A stretch of DNA of 64,000 bases from Lineus longissimus. Taxonomy: Eukaryota; Nemertea; Pilidiophora; Heteronemertea; Lineidae. Below the pieces are notes generated by a model. It searched no databases. It saw only the letters and a program-made list of their open reading frames with translations, and was not told the DNA's origin. Location: assembly GCF_910592395.1 (NCBI RefSeq), contig NC_088311.1, positions 1,366,501-1,430,500 of the forward strand, in the 5' to 3' direction. Made by a program: the position numbers and the translations under genes. Shown in pieces: positions 29,301 to 41,079 of this stretch; positions within the stretch are counted from its first letter, which is position 1, and each line of letters begins with the position of its first letter.

Positions 29301-32300
29301 CAATAATATTGTGTCTCTTCCTTACTTTTTAGCTGCGAAAGTCCAAGCTTAAACCTCTGATCAACCACACGACCACAGCAAGCCAACTGTTCCTACTTTT
29401 GGCCATCTTTCCCATATCAATCCAAAATCCCCACCTACATGTCATAGTGGACGCCTCTCTTTAGCACTTTCTATCAGGGACAGCAACTTTGGTGCCAAAT
29501 GGGTCGATTCCATACAATGGACCTCTGTAATCAGGACACCATCCCAAGGACAAAATTGTCAGCCCCGAGGGTGTCCTCAGGTTCTACAGTATTAGTTTAG
29601 CCAGATTTGCCCGAGGGTAGATCAGATAGTTCAGACAACTTCACTGATCACGTGCCTCAAGGGCCAGGAGAGATCATTAGGGAATCTGACTGATTGGTCC
29701 TGATATGTTGTGTTCTTCAAGTAATCTAATCACACCCAATCATACATCGGGTTCATCAAGTATTGCTCACAGCACTTAAACAAGAATAAATGAACTTGAA
29801 AGAGGAAAGTATTGGTGGACCAACTCTTGGGCAAAGAGGTCCTTGAAATCATCAGAGTTGGCGAAATTGAATAGTGACATTAGCTGTAATTTCTCTTGTC
29901 CCATATCTGGCTATTCTCCACCAGGAAGAGGTTAAAAAGATTGTCCTTGTTTGCTTCAGGGCTAATGTCTTTGAACTTTCAGCCTCTGTACACGCTTGAC
30001 GAGGAACCCTCATCAGCACATCAGTATTCCTCAACCAGTAACACTGATGTTTCCTTTTCCAGTTGCGGTGATCGCCAAGACCATGCAGGGCACAAGCACA
30101 AGTTATGGTGGCGGTTTTGACTACGATCAGTCATGGCTTGTTGTACTGTAAGTAGTCACAATTAAACCCATGAAAGCTTCAGGAAAAACATGACTTATAG
30201 GAGAGAAAGCAAGCTTTACCTTCAAGAGGTACTCGTCAAGGGCTTTCCAATGAATGATCTTGTCTATAGGGGTTGATGGCATAACTTTTTGGGTCACTTT
30301 CAGTCTTTTAAGTTGGTGCACCTTCATGTTTGCCCTCATGTTTTCAGATGCAGTCTTCCGTCTGTGACCAAGCGTCACGTGGCCATCGCCCGGTTAAAGA
30401 TGCCCGCCAACTTCGGGCGGACAAGTCAGGAGATTAAGTTTATTGTTCTTGTGATAGCTTCAACAAAAGAGGTATGTATGTTTCTCAAGATTTGTCTTTG
30501 CAATAATCTCTTCGCCCTCCGCACCTGCTTGATAATGGAGGTAATTTGGTCAAGGACGAGTCTGTGGTGTTCCCTTTGACATGTTGAAGCTTCACATTAT
30601 TCTGATGTTCTCTTCAACAGATTGATCAATGCGTTTTGATAGTAATAAGCTTTCCTTGAATGACTTCCGTGCACAGACGGAGATGCGGTTATGAAAAGAG
30701 AGCTGTCCTGATGCAAAGATCAAATTGAATGGATATTACTCATTGTGTGAGACCAGAATCAGTGCGCTAGTTGTTGAAGACCATATGTCAGAGCTTCTGC
30801 TTAGAGAGCTTCTGATCTATCTGCCTTCACCTTTCAGAAAGGCACAAAGAATGCGCTTGAGACTGGCCGGACGTTTGCGACCATCTTTGCTGACATGGAC
30901 TTCAGGTTGAGACTGCTGGACGCTCACACCGAGGAGGAGTTTAAACGGCTTGTCTGGGAGCACACCAAGGAACTGGCAGAGGAACAGAGGCAGTTGGTCC
31001 GCAAGCGCTCCATCGCAGGCATCAGTCCATTTGAGGAGGAGAATGATGGGGTAACAGTCAAGAATTCTCTTATATTGTCTGATATTGAGTTTCCAAAAGG
31101 AGTCATACCAGATCCCACTTATAGTACCATGTTATCAAGATCAAGAAGCTTTAGAACGATCTCCATTAGATGGTCATTCTAACCTCTACCTATTTCTTGC
31201 AGTCCGATATGTGTTTCTTTGCCCGAGGTTTACGCTGTGATATTATGAGAAGATTGCCACATTATTTCTCCGACTTCAAAGACGGTATCATCGGCCATCG
31301 GACGATCTCCAAGCTGATATCAACGACCATGTTTCTCTACTTTGCCTGCCTGTTGCCATCTATAGCTTTTGGCATGCTCAACGACCACAACACGGGGGGC
31401 AAGATTGGTATGTTTACAACAACAGGCTTTGGTGTTGTGAATTGCTACCCTTAAGGATGTATTTTCATGAAAGGGAATTGTCTGTTTATGTAGTTAAAGG
31501 AAACCTGTCGCGAATTAAAGTAGTATTAAGGAGAGGCTAGTGTGCTAGTGAGGTTGCCAACTCAAAAACCAAGCGAGATGGAGTTTGGATTCCAGTCCGG
31601 TTGCCGGTTGATCATCCCCGGTCGTGCTCTTATCAGCAGCTACTTGGTACCCCAGAATGCCTCAGTGGAGACCGAATGGCCTATAATACCAGACCACTGT
31701 CCGTATTCAACACCAGCTATACCAAACTACTGACACATACTCGTTATCTATTGTATTGTTACCGTTTTCTTCCTGCAGGTGTCACCCAGGTGATCTATTC
31801 ACAGACAATCAGCGGCCTCCTGTTTGGTTTCTGTGGTGGTCAACCATTGATCATTCTACTGACGACTGCTCCATTGGCCCTCTATACCAAAAGTAAGTGC
31901 AGCAAACAAATTCATCATTCATCAATCCTGACAAATTCTGCTGATCAAGTCTCATTTGTGAACATCATGAATCAGGATTGCCATGTATTTCAGTCAAGCT
32001 CTAGTCTCATTTTTCGCTCACGACTTGATGTCATTCACTTCACTTCTCTTCAAGTCTCTAATACACTTTTCAGTCATCTTCGCGATCAGCACAGATTATG
32101 GTATCGACTTCCTGGCGATGTTTACGTGTACAGGACTGTGGAACTGCTTCTTTCTCATGATCTATGCATTGTTTGATGTCAGCAAGCTGATGAAATGGTC
32201 AACAAGGTACGCTATTACCTCTTAGGTTCCTCACAAACTGGTTACCTACTGGTGATCTGTGTAGATATGACTGAAAAGGGAACCACTTTCCTTCTTGAAT

Positions 32301-35300
32301 GATGTGGCAAATATCTGTCCAAATGGCTTCCGTCACGATTCCCACTATGGGGCAAATTCAAACACAAAATGAGCAAGCTATGTGGTATACTTCTACTTAC
32401 TACAGGTACAAGGCCCACGCTGCCCAAAATGCCTGGGAAGGGATCAGATTTATAGGTTTCTTATTGGAAAAGTATCACCAGACAATCATTGATAATTTCT
32501 TCTGTTTTGTTTTCAGGTCAACAGAAGAAATATTTGCGATATTCATATCAATAGCCTTTTCTGTGGATGCAATAAGGGACATCTATGAAAGTAAGTTCTT
32601 GTCAACTTAGAACTTGCCGGGTACATGAGGTAGAAAGTCAGTACCTGGGCAGGCTACTGCTGCAGGGTATACAGGTTACTAGTTTTGAAGTCAAAATACA
32701 GCTTAAGTCAGGAACACTGGGCCATAGTAGGCTGTGTGGAGCATTGAGGCAGCCAAGCAACTGATAGAAACCTCCACTACTCACAGTATCACTTTGTGTA
32801 ACTGAGGATTATCTCTCGGTGCGAGCAACTGTCAAATAACACCGAACTATACTAAAGGCAATTCCTTCTTTCAGATTTTGCAAAGAACTATGATTCGCCA
32901 GTATGTGATGAGGTCATACCCACAGTGCTGTCCAACATGACTAATGGAACCGACGACCTAACAACGGAGGGAGTGACTACAGTTATGACTGTCCTGAACC
33001 AGACCCTTGAGACTGTCAACGCCACCCTGAATGGCTCATTAGTCACAGATGGTGTCACACAGTGTCTGAGGGAAAACAGTCTGCTCTATCTATTGCTCAC
33101 TTTAGGAACATTATGGATTGGAATTTCATTGTATAATTTCACCAAGACGTAAGTTTTCTGTACTGTTATCATTGTTTCCTAGCTTCTATCTCGTAATGAA
33201 GAATATGTTGACACACAAACCTCAGTGTTGAACATCTTAGCTCCTGCTTGGTTCAAGCTGGCGGTCCTCAGTTGTCTTATCAAGACCACTTAGGTACACT
33301 CAGACACTTCAGCATCTGTGATGAATGTCCGTGTTCTGCAGTGTGGATCTTATCTTGAAAGCCTTGTCTTTGATATACTTTCTCATCTTGTTTCAGTCCA
33401 TTTCTGAACGCGAGCAAGCGTGAACTGTTGGCTGATTATTCTCTTCCTGTTGCTGTGCTGCTCATGTCCTTCATAGCATCATTCGTATTCCAAGACATCA
33501 AATGTAAGTCATGCCACAGCTGTTATCCCCTTGAGTATTTTAAAATCTATGCCAGGTGTTCATGTAGCACCTCTTTACATTGAGTGGTATTGAGTGGTAT
33601 GTTGTTTGTATCAATACCCGTTTGTGTTTCAGTGACACCCTTCAATATATCGACAGCAACGTTCACCTTTAAGTTGGCCGATATGAGTTCGTTGACGTGG
33701 GGCTCCGTGTTTGCCTGCATGGGCCTCGGCTTCCCTCTCTCCCTTCTCTTCTTCATGGATCAGAATATCAGCAGCGCCATGATCAACAACCCATCCAACA
33801 AGTAAGTGATTACGTGACACTTTAAGTGTTCTAATCAAAGGGGTGCATGCAAGATCCCAGTCAAGTGAGATAGCAGTCAATGCTGGGTCGCTTTGAGTTA
33901 AACCTAGCACCAGTTAATACGTCATCTGCTGTCAGTTTCATGCATCAAAGAGGTCTGTTACCAAGATTTCAGTGTCCACGAAGTTGTGTCGAAAGCAAGG
34001 ATTAAACTTCTTCAGACAGACCATCTCTTCATTGCCTTTCATCTGCGCTTGTGATCTTCCAACCCGTAGCATTTATCGAGTCCTTTCTTGTTACTTTCAG
34101 ATTGAAGAAAGGCTCAGCATATCACTGGGACCTCTTCGTCGTTGCCATCCTGAATGCATTCCTCTCCTTGTTTGGCTTACCATGGGTCCATGCTGCTCTT
34201 CCTCATTCACCTCTCCATGTCAGAGCACTTGCTGACCTTGAGGACCGAGTGGACCAAGGTCATGTCTACCAGATGTAAGTTGAAATAGGCCTTTTCATGG
34301 CGTTACTTCTTGACTGCAGCGTAGCCTGTTTCTCCGAATGACAGGCAGAATGAGTTTGGCCTGCAATGTTGAAGAACTTTGGGCAAGAATCCTTGGTCCA
34401 GCCTAGCTTATCATTCAAGTTGCCATGATTATCATTCTGTTATGGTCTTGTTTACCATTCTACCAGTCAACACCATCGAATTCTACAAGTCTGGGTGACT
34501 TAAACTCATCAACATAAACAATTTCAATAAGGATAAGGGCCGGTACTAGGTATGTCCATCTCATAACATATCACATCCTCATCTTCCTTGCAGTGTTGTG
34601 CGAGTCCGTGAGACGAGATTGACGGCCATCTTCTCCCACATTTTGATTGGTCTGTCACTGTTGATGATCCCTTACCCTCTGGTCTACATCCCTCGTGCGG
34701 TCCTCGACGGTCTCTTCCTCTATGTAGCGTACACTGCTCTCTCCAATAATGAGCTCTTTGAGAGGATCATGTTGCTCGTCACAGAACAGGTAGGTTATAA
34801 TCGACAAGTATGTCATCCACGACACTAGTAGTATCAAAATGAAGCCCTCATAGAGAGATTTCGAACAAATGGTCTTGGCAGTAGGTTTAGATGACTCTTT
34901 GAGACAGTTGGTGCCCTGCATTTGCAAACAGATGACAACTTCAGTTCAATAAATGCTGTAATCATGACGTACTGTTCCGACACACCATCATGCCTGTTGT
35001 GGTTTTGGAATAGACGTGTCAAGATATCATTATTGGATAAGATGAGTTAAGATTGCATATATCTCTTTCTCACTATTTGGAGAACGTGCTCCTTGATTCT
35101 GATTCCATCTCTCCATGATTGCAGAATGCGTACCCTCCGAACCATTACATCCGCCGCGTGCCCCAGAGGAAGGTGCACATGTTCACCCTTGCTCAGATCC
35201 TTCAGCTTGGTCTCCTCTGTGCATTTGGCTTTGCTCCCATCGCCTACATGAAGATGGTGTTCCCTGTTCTCATCATGTTGCTCATTCCATGCAGGTATGT

Positions 35301-35549
35301 ACAGTATCTACTACTTTCTCAAGTATCCTCTAGTGATTGCACGTTGCTTCTTTAAGACCATGCACATATCCAGAAATGACCAAAACTTGCGACCTCACTC
35401 TGAGCCCTGATCTGGCCTGCCCATGCAAAGTTTGATTGAGAAGATTGAGAAGTGCAGTACTGTAAACATTCGCTTCCTTTTTCAGGCACAAGTTGATTCC
35501 TAGAGTGATAGAGAAGAAATTCCTTAAAGCCCTTGATGGCAGCCACTGA
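11376..35549 (+). CDS. SLC4A11: SLC4A11-like transporter (borate/bicarbonate transporter family), 18 coding exons
   Basis: Spliced model, exons: 11376-11634, 16758-16862, 28418-28458, 28663-28876, 30063-30147, 30348-30471, 30838-31050, 31203-31407, 31779-31892, 32074-32206, 32517-32590, 32875-33148, 33397-33503, 33633-33801, 34101-34274, 34594-34789, 35125-35294, 35486-35549. Every junction is GT-AG and phases agree throughout, giving 2721 nt, 906 aa plus stop (human SLC4A11 is about 890 aa). Residues 1-347 form the cytosolic N-terminal domain; the membrane domain follows, with recognisable SLC4A11 segments such as [37 protein letters not shown] and [10 protein letters not shown]. The family moves H+/OH-, water, NH3 or borate across plasma membranes rather than bicarbonate; which substrate applies here is not shown. 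The initiator follows a likely 3' splice site (ttccag at about 11360), so a noncoding first exon probably lies upstream. The first two coding exons are the least conserved and least certain. Confidence 0.93.
14148..14723 (+). CDS. Ig-domain single-pass membrane protein, nested in SLC4A11 intron
   Basis: ORF of 191 aa starting at an ATG with a typical signal peptide (hydrophobic core [10 protein letters not shown]). One Ig-like domain follows: first Cys in LEVKCDD, Trp in YKWVL, and the FGIYHC form of the Y-x-C motif. Sequons NWT, NFT, NRT and NGT suggest glycosylation. A transmembrane segment rich in Ala and Gly ([20 protein letters not shown]) is followed by a basic stop-transfer tail ([12 protein letters not shown]). 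The last 20 or so residues look non-conserved, so the real gene may splice out of this ORF near 14670 (ttg|gtacaag) into an unfound exon. It lies on the same strand as SLC4A11, inside the 11635-16757 intron. I do not recognise a specific orthologue. Confidence 0.6.
   Translation: MKMMRLFRSAVVFIVFICGSDAVNWTYRVKVGASLEVKCDDPRNFTRGRLADSYKWVLTNRTVVEHGWTDGNCRIDGTKGERISFARVTEAEFGIYHCLYEVTHNGTHGEYILKRGVNVFGPPYDDWREEYSTRLMIAGAAAGGFLGLVSAICLIYKCRWKAGRRKDDVGGWYKLVLDRVVVRSSPWSWLL
16863..28417 (+). other. SLC4A11: 11.6-kb SLC4A11 intron
   Basis: No exon that fits the family was found here; the N-terminal domain length is already complete without one. The stretch holds a poly-C run near 16956-16970 and a tRNA-like B-box (ggtttgattcctgg) near 19028. 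Other ORFs are short and lack flanking splice sites. Confidence 0.6.
19000..19080 (+). repeat. tRNA-like SINE fragment
   Basis: Contains a B-box-like gggtttgattcctgg. The surrounding 80 bp does not fold into a full tRNA, so it reads as a SINE remnant, not a gene. Confidence 0.3.
28663..31050 (+). CDS. SLC4A11: SLC4A11 cytosolic-domain exons (28663-28876, 30063-30147, 30348-30471, 30838-31050)
   Basis: These exons encode the bulk of the conserved N-terminal cytosolic domain. Landmarks that align with vertebrate SLC4A11 are NFLNQA and a following TMLTRLL helix, then [44 protein letters not shown] and [12 protein letters not shown]. Phases at exits are 1, 2, 0 and 0. The last exon reads on through GGG into a gtaaca donor and joins SDMCFF at 31203. 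The fold is presumably the dimerising band-3-type cytosolic domain; that is inferred from the family. Confidence 0.92.
29122..29235 (+). CDS. Possible SLC4A11 cassette exon derived from the 3' end of the preceding exon
   Basis: A 114-nt stretch bounded by aatag and gtatat, open in the frame that a phase-1 to phase-1 insertion would need. Its last 13 codons, [14 protein letters not shown], repeat almost exactly the end of the exon at 28663-28876. The first part is basic and threonine-rich (TRTRTRTL). Inclusion would lengthen the protein by 38 aa to 944 aa without a frameshift. The acceptor has a poor pyrimidine tract, so it may be a nonfunctional duplicate. Confidence 0.35.
31203..35549 (+). 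CDS. SLC4A11: SLC4A11 membrane-domain exons (11 exons, 31203 to 35549)
   Basis: TM1 (residues about 378-398) contains [14 protein letters not shown]. The 32875 exon encodes the large extracellular loop, residues 523-590. That loop carries five N-glycosylation sequons (N543, N546, N564, N571, N575) between Cys533 and Cys586, and vertebrate SLC4A11 is glycosylated in the equivalent loop. Later exons carry [25 protein letters not shown] and the YHWDLF...GLPWVHA block. The final exon begins [12 protein letters not shown] and stops at 35549. Introns here are short (about 100-400 bp), unlike the 5' introns of 5.1 and 11.6 kb. Confidence 0.95.
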
Positions 35550-38500
35550 GGATCTGGTTGGATTCATTATTGGAAAGCTCATGTCGGGATCGGAGACTAG
35601 AAGTGACGGCGTTAAAGAGAAATGAAAGCAAGATATGAACATGTGTTATTGTGGAAGCAGCAGCATAGTGAATGGCTTTGGTGAACAATGGTTGTGGCAG
35701 CTCCTCTGACCTCATGATGCTGTAGCTTGATTGAGTCTCAAATGCAGTGGAAATGTGAGGTCCATCAGCCTGTGGAGCTCAAGCTTGCCCAGCAAATTCA
35801 TTGAAACTCTGATCGAGAGACAAGTTGTGAGACCATCTCAGGAGTTAGTCTGTCTGGCTCGTCAGAGTTGGTGCCGTTCTATGATTGTGATATAGGTCAT
35901 GCCATCTGTGGTGGAATTTGGATCAGCACCGGTGAAGCACTTCAGATGAAGTTTTATATTGACCAATTGTTATAAATTGACTATAGGAAGACAGGATTGT
36001 GTATAGGGAGTTTTAATGCATGTTTAATAAATGAGTGAACTATTTAAGTGCAGGTTCCAATGAGGACAATGCCTAACATCACATTTGATGGTAGTTGATT
36101 ATTGAGTGTCGTTTGTTGATGACGTCTTTTCTGCCACTGTGCTTGGCAAGCTATCAGCAGGTGGAATACTTGAGTGGTCAGGCTGCTAACGTATTGTCAT
36201 GTACCACGCACAATAACAGCCATGAAATTACCAATATGCATTGACCAGTGTCATTTAGGTTGCCACTTGTCAGGAATATACCAGATGGTGGACTGGGGTT
36301 TCAGTTTGTTCTGATGTTTCTAGTCTCCTGCTATTGTAGTTTGTGGACAGAGCTCAGGGTAGAGCATGGTATGGGGAGGGGGGCAGTTCAGGTTTGGTGT
36401 GTTCTTTTTGAGTGGCCACCTATCTGTTTTAGCAGTTGAACACTGTGGTTACATTTTTAGGGATTTATTTAGTTTGCACACACATCAGGGCAAGATAGTG
36501 AAAGTGTGATGTCTGCTCAACATTGTGTCCACAAATATAACACGGCATTGATGAGGTGAAGTGTCTGAAACGGTGTATTTAATTGCTTTTATTTGATTGT
36601 TTGCTAGTAACATTATGTTCATTTAGATTATGCAAGTCTTGGCAAGAGAAAACAGGGTCTTTGGTGTTTCATAAAGTCGTGTCAGAACAGATGTGTCATG
36701 TGTCTTTTCTGGAAATGTGCCAAACTGAATCATGTGATGTTTGACTATCGGGCCATTAACCCTCTCATGGTGCCAACAACTCTCTTGTATAGGTGGGTTA
36801 TTGGGAATATTAGAATTGATCTCATATTGCTATTTTGAAATACCTCTCTAGTCTGAGTGAAGTGCCACGCATACAGACAGTCTAAATGAATATGCCAGTT
36901 TCACGTACATGACACAATGGACTTGCCGAAATCTTTTCTCAAACAAAATTTCGAGGGGTAAAGTGCACTCTTTACAACCCTCAGTTTCACCAGGGACAAA
37001 AGATTAGCTTGTCTGTTGTTACCTGTAATCTATTCCTCATGCAATACAGTCATATCAACTGGGGTCTGTGTTACCATTGACAGTATTACTTTGAGGTGTT
37101 GCATCATAATGTATCTTGGGGCCAATTCGATTCTCGAATCAAGATGGCACCGATGTGCCATTGGGAACAATTCCGTTGTCAGGTTTAATGTATATTGATG
37201 ATGTGACAGGGTTGTGTCAGATGGCTTCATGTCTGAATGTTTGAGTTGCATTTTGATGTCTGGTCTTGCATAAATCATAGGCAGTATTGTTAATTGTTTT
37301 CTGACATTTTCTAGCATACAGTACATGTACATGTCTTGCTTTTACTTCTATTTTTGTCGAAACATATTTGTCAAACTTGTGCGTTAATCTCATGTCTTGG
37401 TGCATTTAGATTTTCGTCTTGATTTGATCTTTCCTCATCATTTTACAAATTATTCAATTTGTGCATTTCTTTAGATAATTTATTATTTGTTTGGGTGTTT
37501 CACTTTTAGTCGTGTGGTGCTTTTAGGTTTTGTGTATCTTGTGCTTAGTTGGAACTACTTTGTTTTATCAATTCGGTGCATGTGACCTCAAAGGACGAAT
37601 GTCTTGAGATAATGCCAGGCCAGCACTAGTACAATCGCAGTGTTCCTGTATGGAGGGTAGGTCTGGGATCAAGGATTTATCAGAAAATGTACACAAACAT
37701 TCTATATAGACAGTGTAAACTGCTAATGAAAGCCCATCCCTCTGACTTATGTATATGCAGGGTGAAATGGACTTAAAAATCATAGTTAGCTGTCTAATAA
37801 TGAATATATGTTCCGCAGTTGTTATCAATGGGACGCTAAGTTATGTGTTGTCCTTGCGACATGAAGTTTTGTAGAAATGTTTTTAATGTTGAGGACCACT
37901 GAAACATGACTCAAAAGTGTGTGTTGTTCATTTAGCAATAATTTTGATGGTGTCTGTGTACAAAGTCATAATAGTGCTGTGTGATGCTTTGTATCATATC
38001 TATACTGTATCAATGCTGTAAAGCCAGTTGAGTAATGTCTGTTACTCATAGGCCTAATACATGTAAATAGGCCTGAGGAACAGGTGCCCCTAAACGGGCT
38101 TTATTGCGCAGACCCATTATATGTTTGATAATGTCACTTACACGTACAGCTTGTGTCCAGAAGTAAAGACTAACTTTTTAAACATGATTTCAAAGGTTGT
38201 AGATGATATACTTGGGTAGTTTTTGTAACAAACATAAAGTTAGACATCAAACTGCATGTTGTCTTTCTGATTATCTGTAAAGTATTCAACTCAGTGCAGC
38301 CTTCATTTTAAAGTAGGACCAATGACTCTTTTAACGATGCAGCACAGGATCCTGGGCCAGTGGTATCCATTTTAGATGAGTGGGGCTCTCGACTGCTGTT
38401 TTTGGTTGGTCTGTTATTGTCTATTCAACAACCGGTGCCCAGCGCCGAGCTGTGAATGAACTAGAGCTATGTCTTTGTAGGCCATGAAATCAGTCAAGAG

Positions 38501-40300
38501 ACGCCACAACGTTTGAGGTGGCAGCACCTGTGCTGTCCGTCACGACAGAAAGATGTTGACACTTTGAAAGTTGTGATGACTCCTGACTCATCTCACAGTA
38601 ATGGCATTTGGCCTTAGACTCTCCAACAAGTCTGCCAAGAAGTAGTCTAAAGCATATCACCATTTATTTTTTACCTCAGGTTTTAGAGTAAATGTGATAA
38701 GTTGCCATGGCAACACTTGTATATTATGAATTAAGCAACGTTTTATCATTATCATTTATTTGTAGAACATGACTTGTCAACTTATTTTGATCTTTGTGTT
38801 ATTGTGTATTGGTGTATACCGACTTGTGTCAACTGAATACATGTACTAGTCTGTATGGACAATTGCTGCTCCTGGCGAATCATGTCCAAGACCATAAACA
38901 AGATAGACCCCCTCCAAAAGTTTGCCCTTTCAAACTGTGTCCCAAGCCTGAGAACTCACGCACTTGAGTCTCTCCTCCATGTACATTATATATAAGGTGT
39001 AGTAGTAAGATGTCACTAAGTAGCAAATCATCCATCATTGTTTCATCTTTCAGAACAAGTGACGTTAGGGTTATACTGGAAGGAACACAAGTTGCGATTC
39101 TGGGGAAAAGGCATTGCCGTTGTTATGCTGATTGATGTTGCAACTGAAAGTGCAGAGGAAAGTATAGCTTTCTGCCTCTGCATTCATTAAACCCATCAGG
39201 AGCTGTCCCAACTTTGTGGGTCAGACCTTGGTCTGGTTGTCACTACGTCCTTACTACAAGTGCGAGCACATGTGTATGCTGTAAATAACTCCTCCAAACC
39301 CCAGGCACCTATGACATAAAAGTGCATTACAGCAGCTGTTATAAGGCTCTTGAGACCTTGGCCTGTACGTGTCGGTGTTATCATTGATTAAAGGTGGCAT
39401 GTCCTTTCTTGAAGTGGAATATTAACATAAACATTACAGTGCCAGTTAGTTGTGACAGCTCCTGTCTGATTTTACAGTAATACCCCTTCCCTGCTCAGTT
39501 TGTGTAAATAAAGATTGTCATATCAGTTGATTTTAAGCAAGTTTGTGATAAAGTCTTTCACACACAGATCCCCTAACCATATCATGCAAAACAAACATTT
39601 TTCTACTGTTTAGAGCTGACCTAGGAGATATGCATAATATTTGTATAAAGTCACCCAGGATCTGTTGTCCAAAGTGTGTTTAATGCGTGTATAAGGTATT
39701 TTGTACTTTATGTATTTAGATACTTATCAGACATGGATTACAAGTATTCAAGATTGGTTTGCTAGTGTAGTGGCCATGGTCTAATGGGCATAAGCTGCTG
39801 AGATCAGCCATTTGTAAAATCCACTCCCTATTGTTGGAGTGTTAAGTAATGTCCTTCCTGTTGTTAAGATGTTCACCCGAGCCAAACCAATTGGTGCCAA
39901 AAGGTGATACCAGGCATGGTGAATCAGCTGTGCCCGTACAGCCTCTCATTAAGAAGGATCTGAGGTCAGTTTAAAGTGACAGTTGTGCTGTCCATGAGTG
40001 TGATGAACTGATCCATGTCACAAGTACTGTCCATAGCCTTGAGGCGTTCACACTAAAGCTAAACCTTATAGTGGAAACGTCCTAGTACCTTGTTATTGCT
40101 GACTATTGTTTTCATGCATTTGTTACAGCATAAGGCCTATAGTAGTCTTCAGTTGTTAGATAAGTTGATAGCTGCAATCGTTTTACACATTGAGATGTTA
40201 TTTTTTAGTCACAGGTTGTACATGCTATTCAAGTTGAAGTTGAGATTTTATAGCAAATAAAAGTCATAGAGGCAGATTATCATTGACTTGACGCTGATTA
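35550..40300 (+). other. SLC4A11 3' UTR and/or intergenic DNA
   Basis: There is no convincing open frame on either strand. The stretch is rich in T and GT runs and contains AATAAA at 36026 and 39507, plus a tAAATAAAAg signal near 40256 just before the 50-bp minisatellite. Some of this is probably the 3' UTR of the SLC4A11 gene. Confidence 0.5.
36026..36031 (+). terminator. Candidate polyadenylation signal for SLC4A11
   Basis: AATAAA about 480 bp after the SLC4A11 stop codon. Another AATAAA lies at 39507-39512, so a longer 3' UTR is possible. No transcript evidence is available. Confidence 0.35.
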
Positions 40301-40850
40301 TTTCATTGTCCAAGTGAAAGAGACCACACATTGAGGTTCTCTCTACCTCTTTTCATTGTCCCAGTGAAAGAGACCACACATTGAGGTTCTCTCTACCTCT
40401 TTTCATTGTCCCAGTGAAAGAGACCACACATTGAGGTTCTCTCTACCTCTTTTCATTGTCCCAGTGAAAGAGTCCACACATTGAGGTTCTCTCTACCTCT
40501 TTTCATTGTCCCAGTGAAAGAGACCACACATTGAGGTTCTCTCTACCTCTTTTCATTGTCCCAGTGAAAGAGACCACACATTGAGGTTCTCTCTACCTCT
40601 TTTCATTGTCCCAGTGAAAGAGACCACACATTGAGGTTCTCTCTACCTCTTTTCATTGTCCCAGTGAAAGAGACCACACATTGAGGTTCTCTCTACCTCT
40701 TTTCATTGTCCCAGTGAAAGAGACCACACATTGAGGTTCTCTCTACCTCTTTTCATTGTCCCAGTGAAAGAGACCACACATTGAGGTTCTCTCTACCTCT
40801 TTTCATTGTCCCAGTGAAAGAGACCACACATTGAGGTTCTCTCTACCTCT
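40301..40850 (+). repeat. 50-bp minisatellite, 11 near-identical copies
   Basis: Units start at 40301, 40351 and so on to 40801, beginning tttcattgtcccagtgaaag and ending ctctctacctc. Only two differences were seen: caagtg for ccagtg in copy 1, and agtcc for agacc in copy 4. Such low divergence means recent expansion. The array sits just after an AATAAA-rich end. Confidence 0.98.
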
Positions 40851-41079
40851 GTGTCTCTACCAGACTGCATTAGGAGCTGCCCATTGTCACCATAAACCTG
40901 GTGACGAGGCAACTTTCAGGCCACATGTCTTTTCTAATGTTTGCCAATCTGGGACATCTCCCCATGATGTGATCATCCCAAGTGCGTGCCCTATCTGACC
41001 AACCAGGTTGTGGAGATTCCTCTTAAGCGCGAAAGCTGTGTGGTTGGTCTGTTCACCCCATCAGCAATTCAATGCTGGG

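Noticed and set aside
31601-32176. 191-aa plus-strand ORF
   Set aside because: It runs through SLC4A11 exons and introns in a different frame.
39775-39840. tRNA-like ggtctaatgggcataagctg
   Set aside because: No B box or acceptor stem could be paired.
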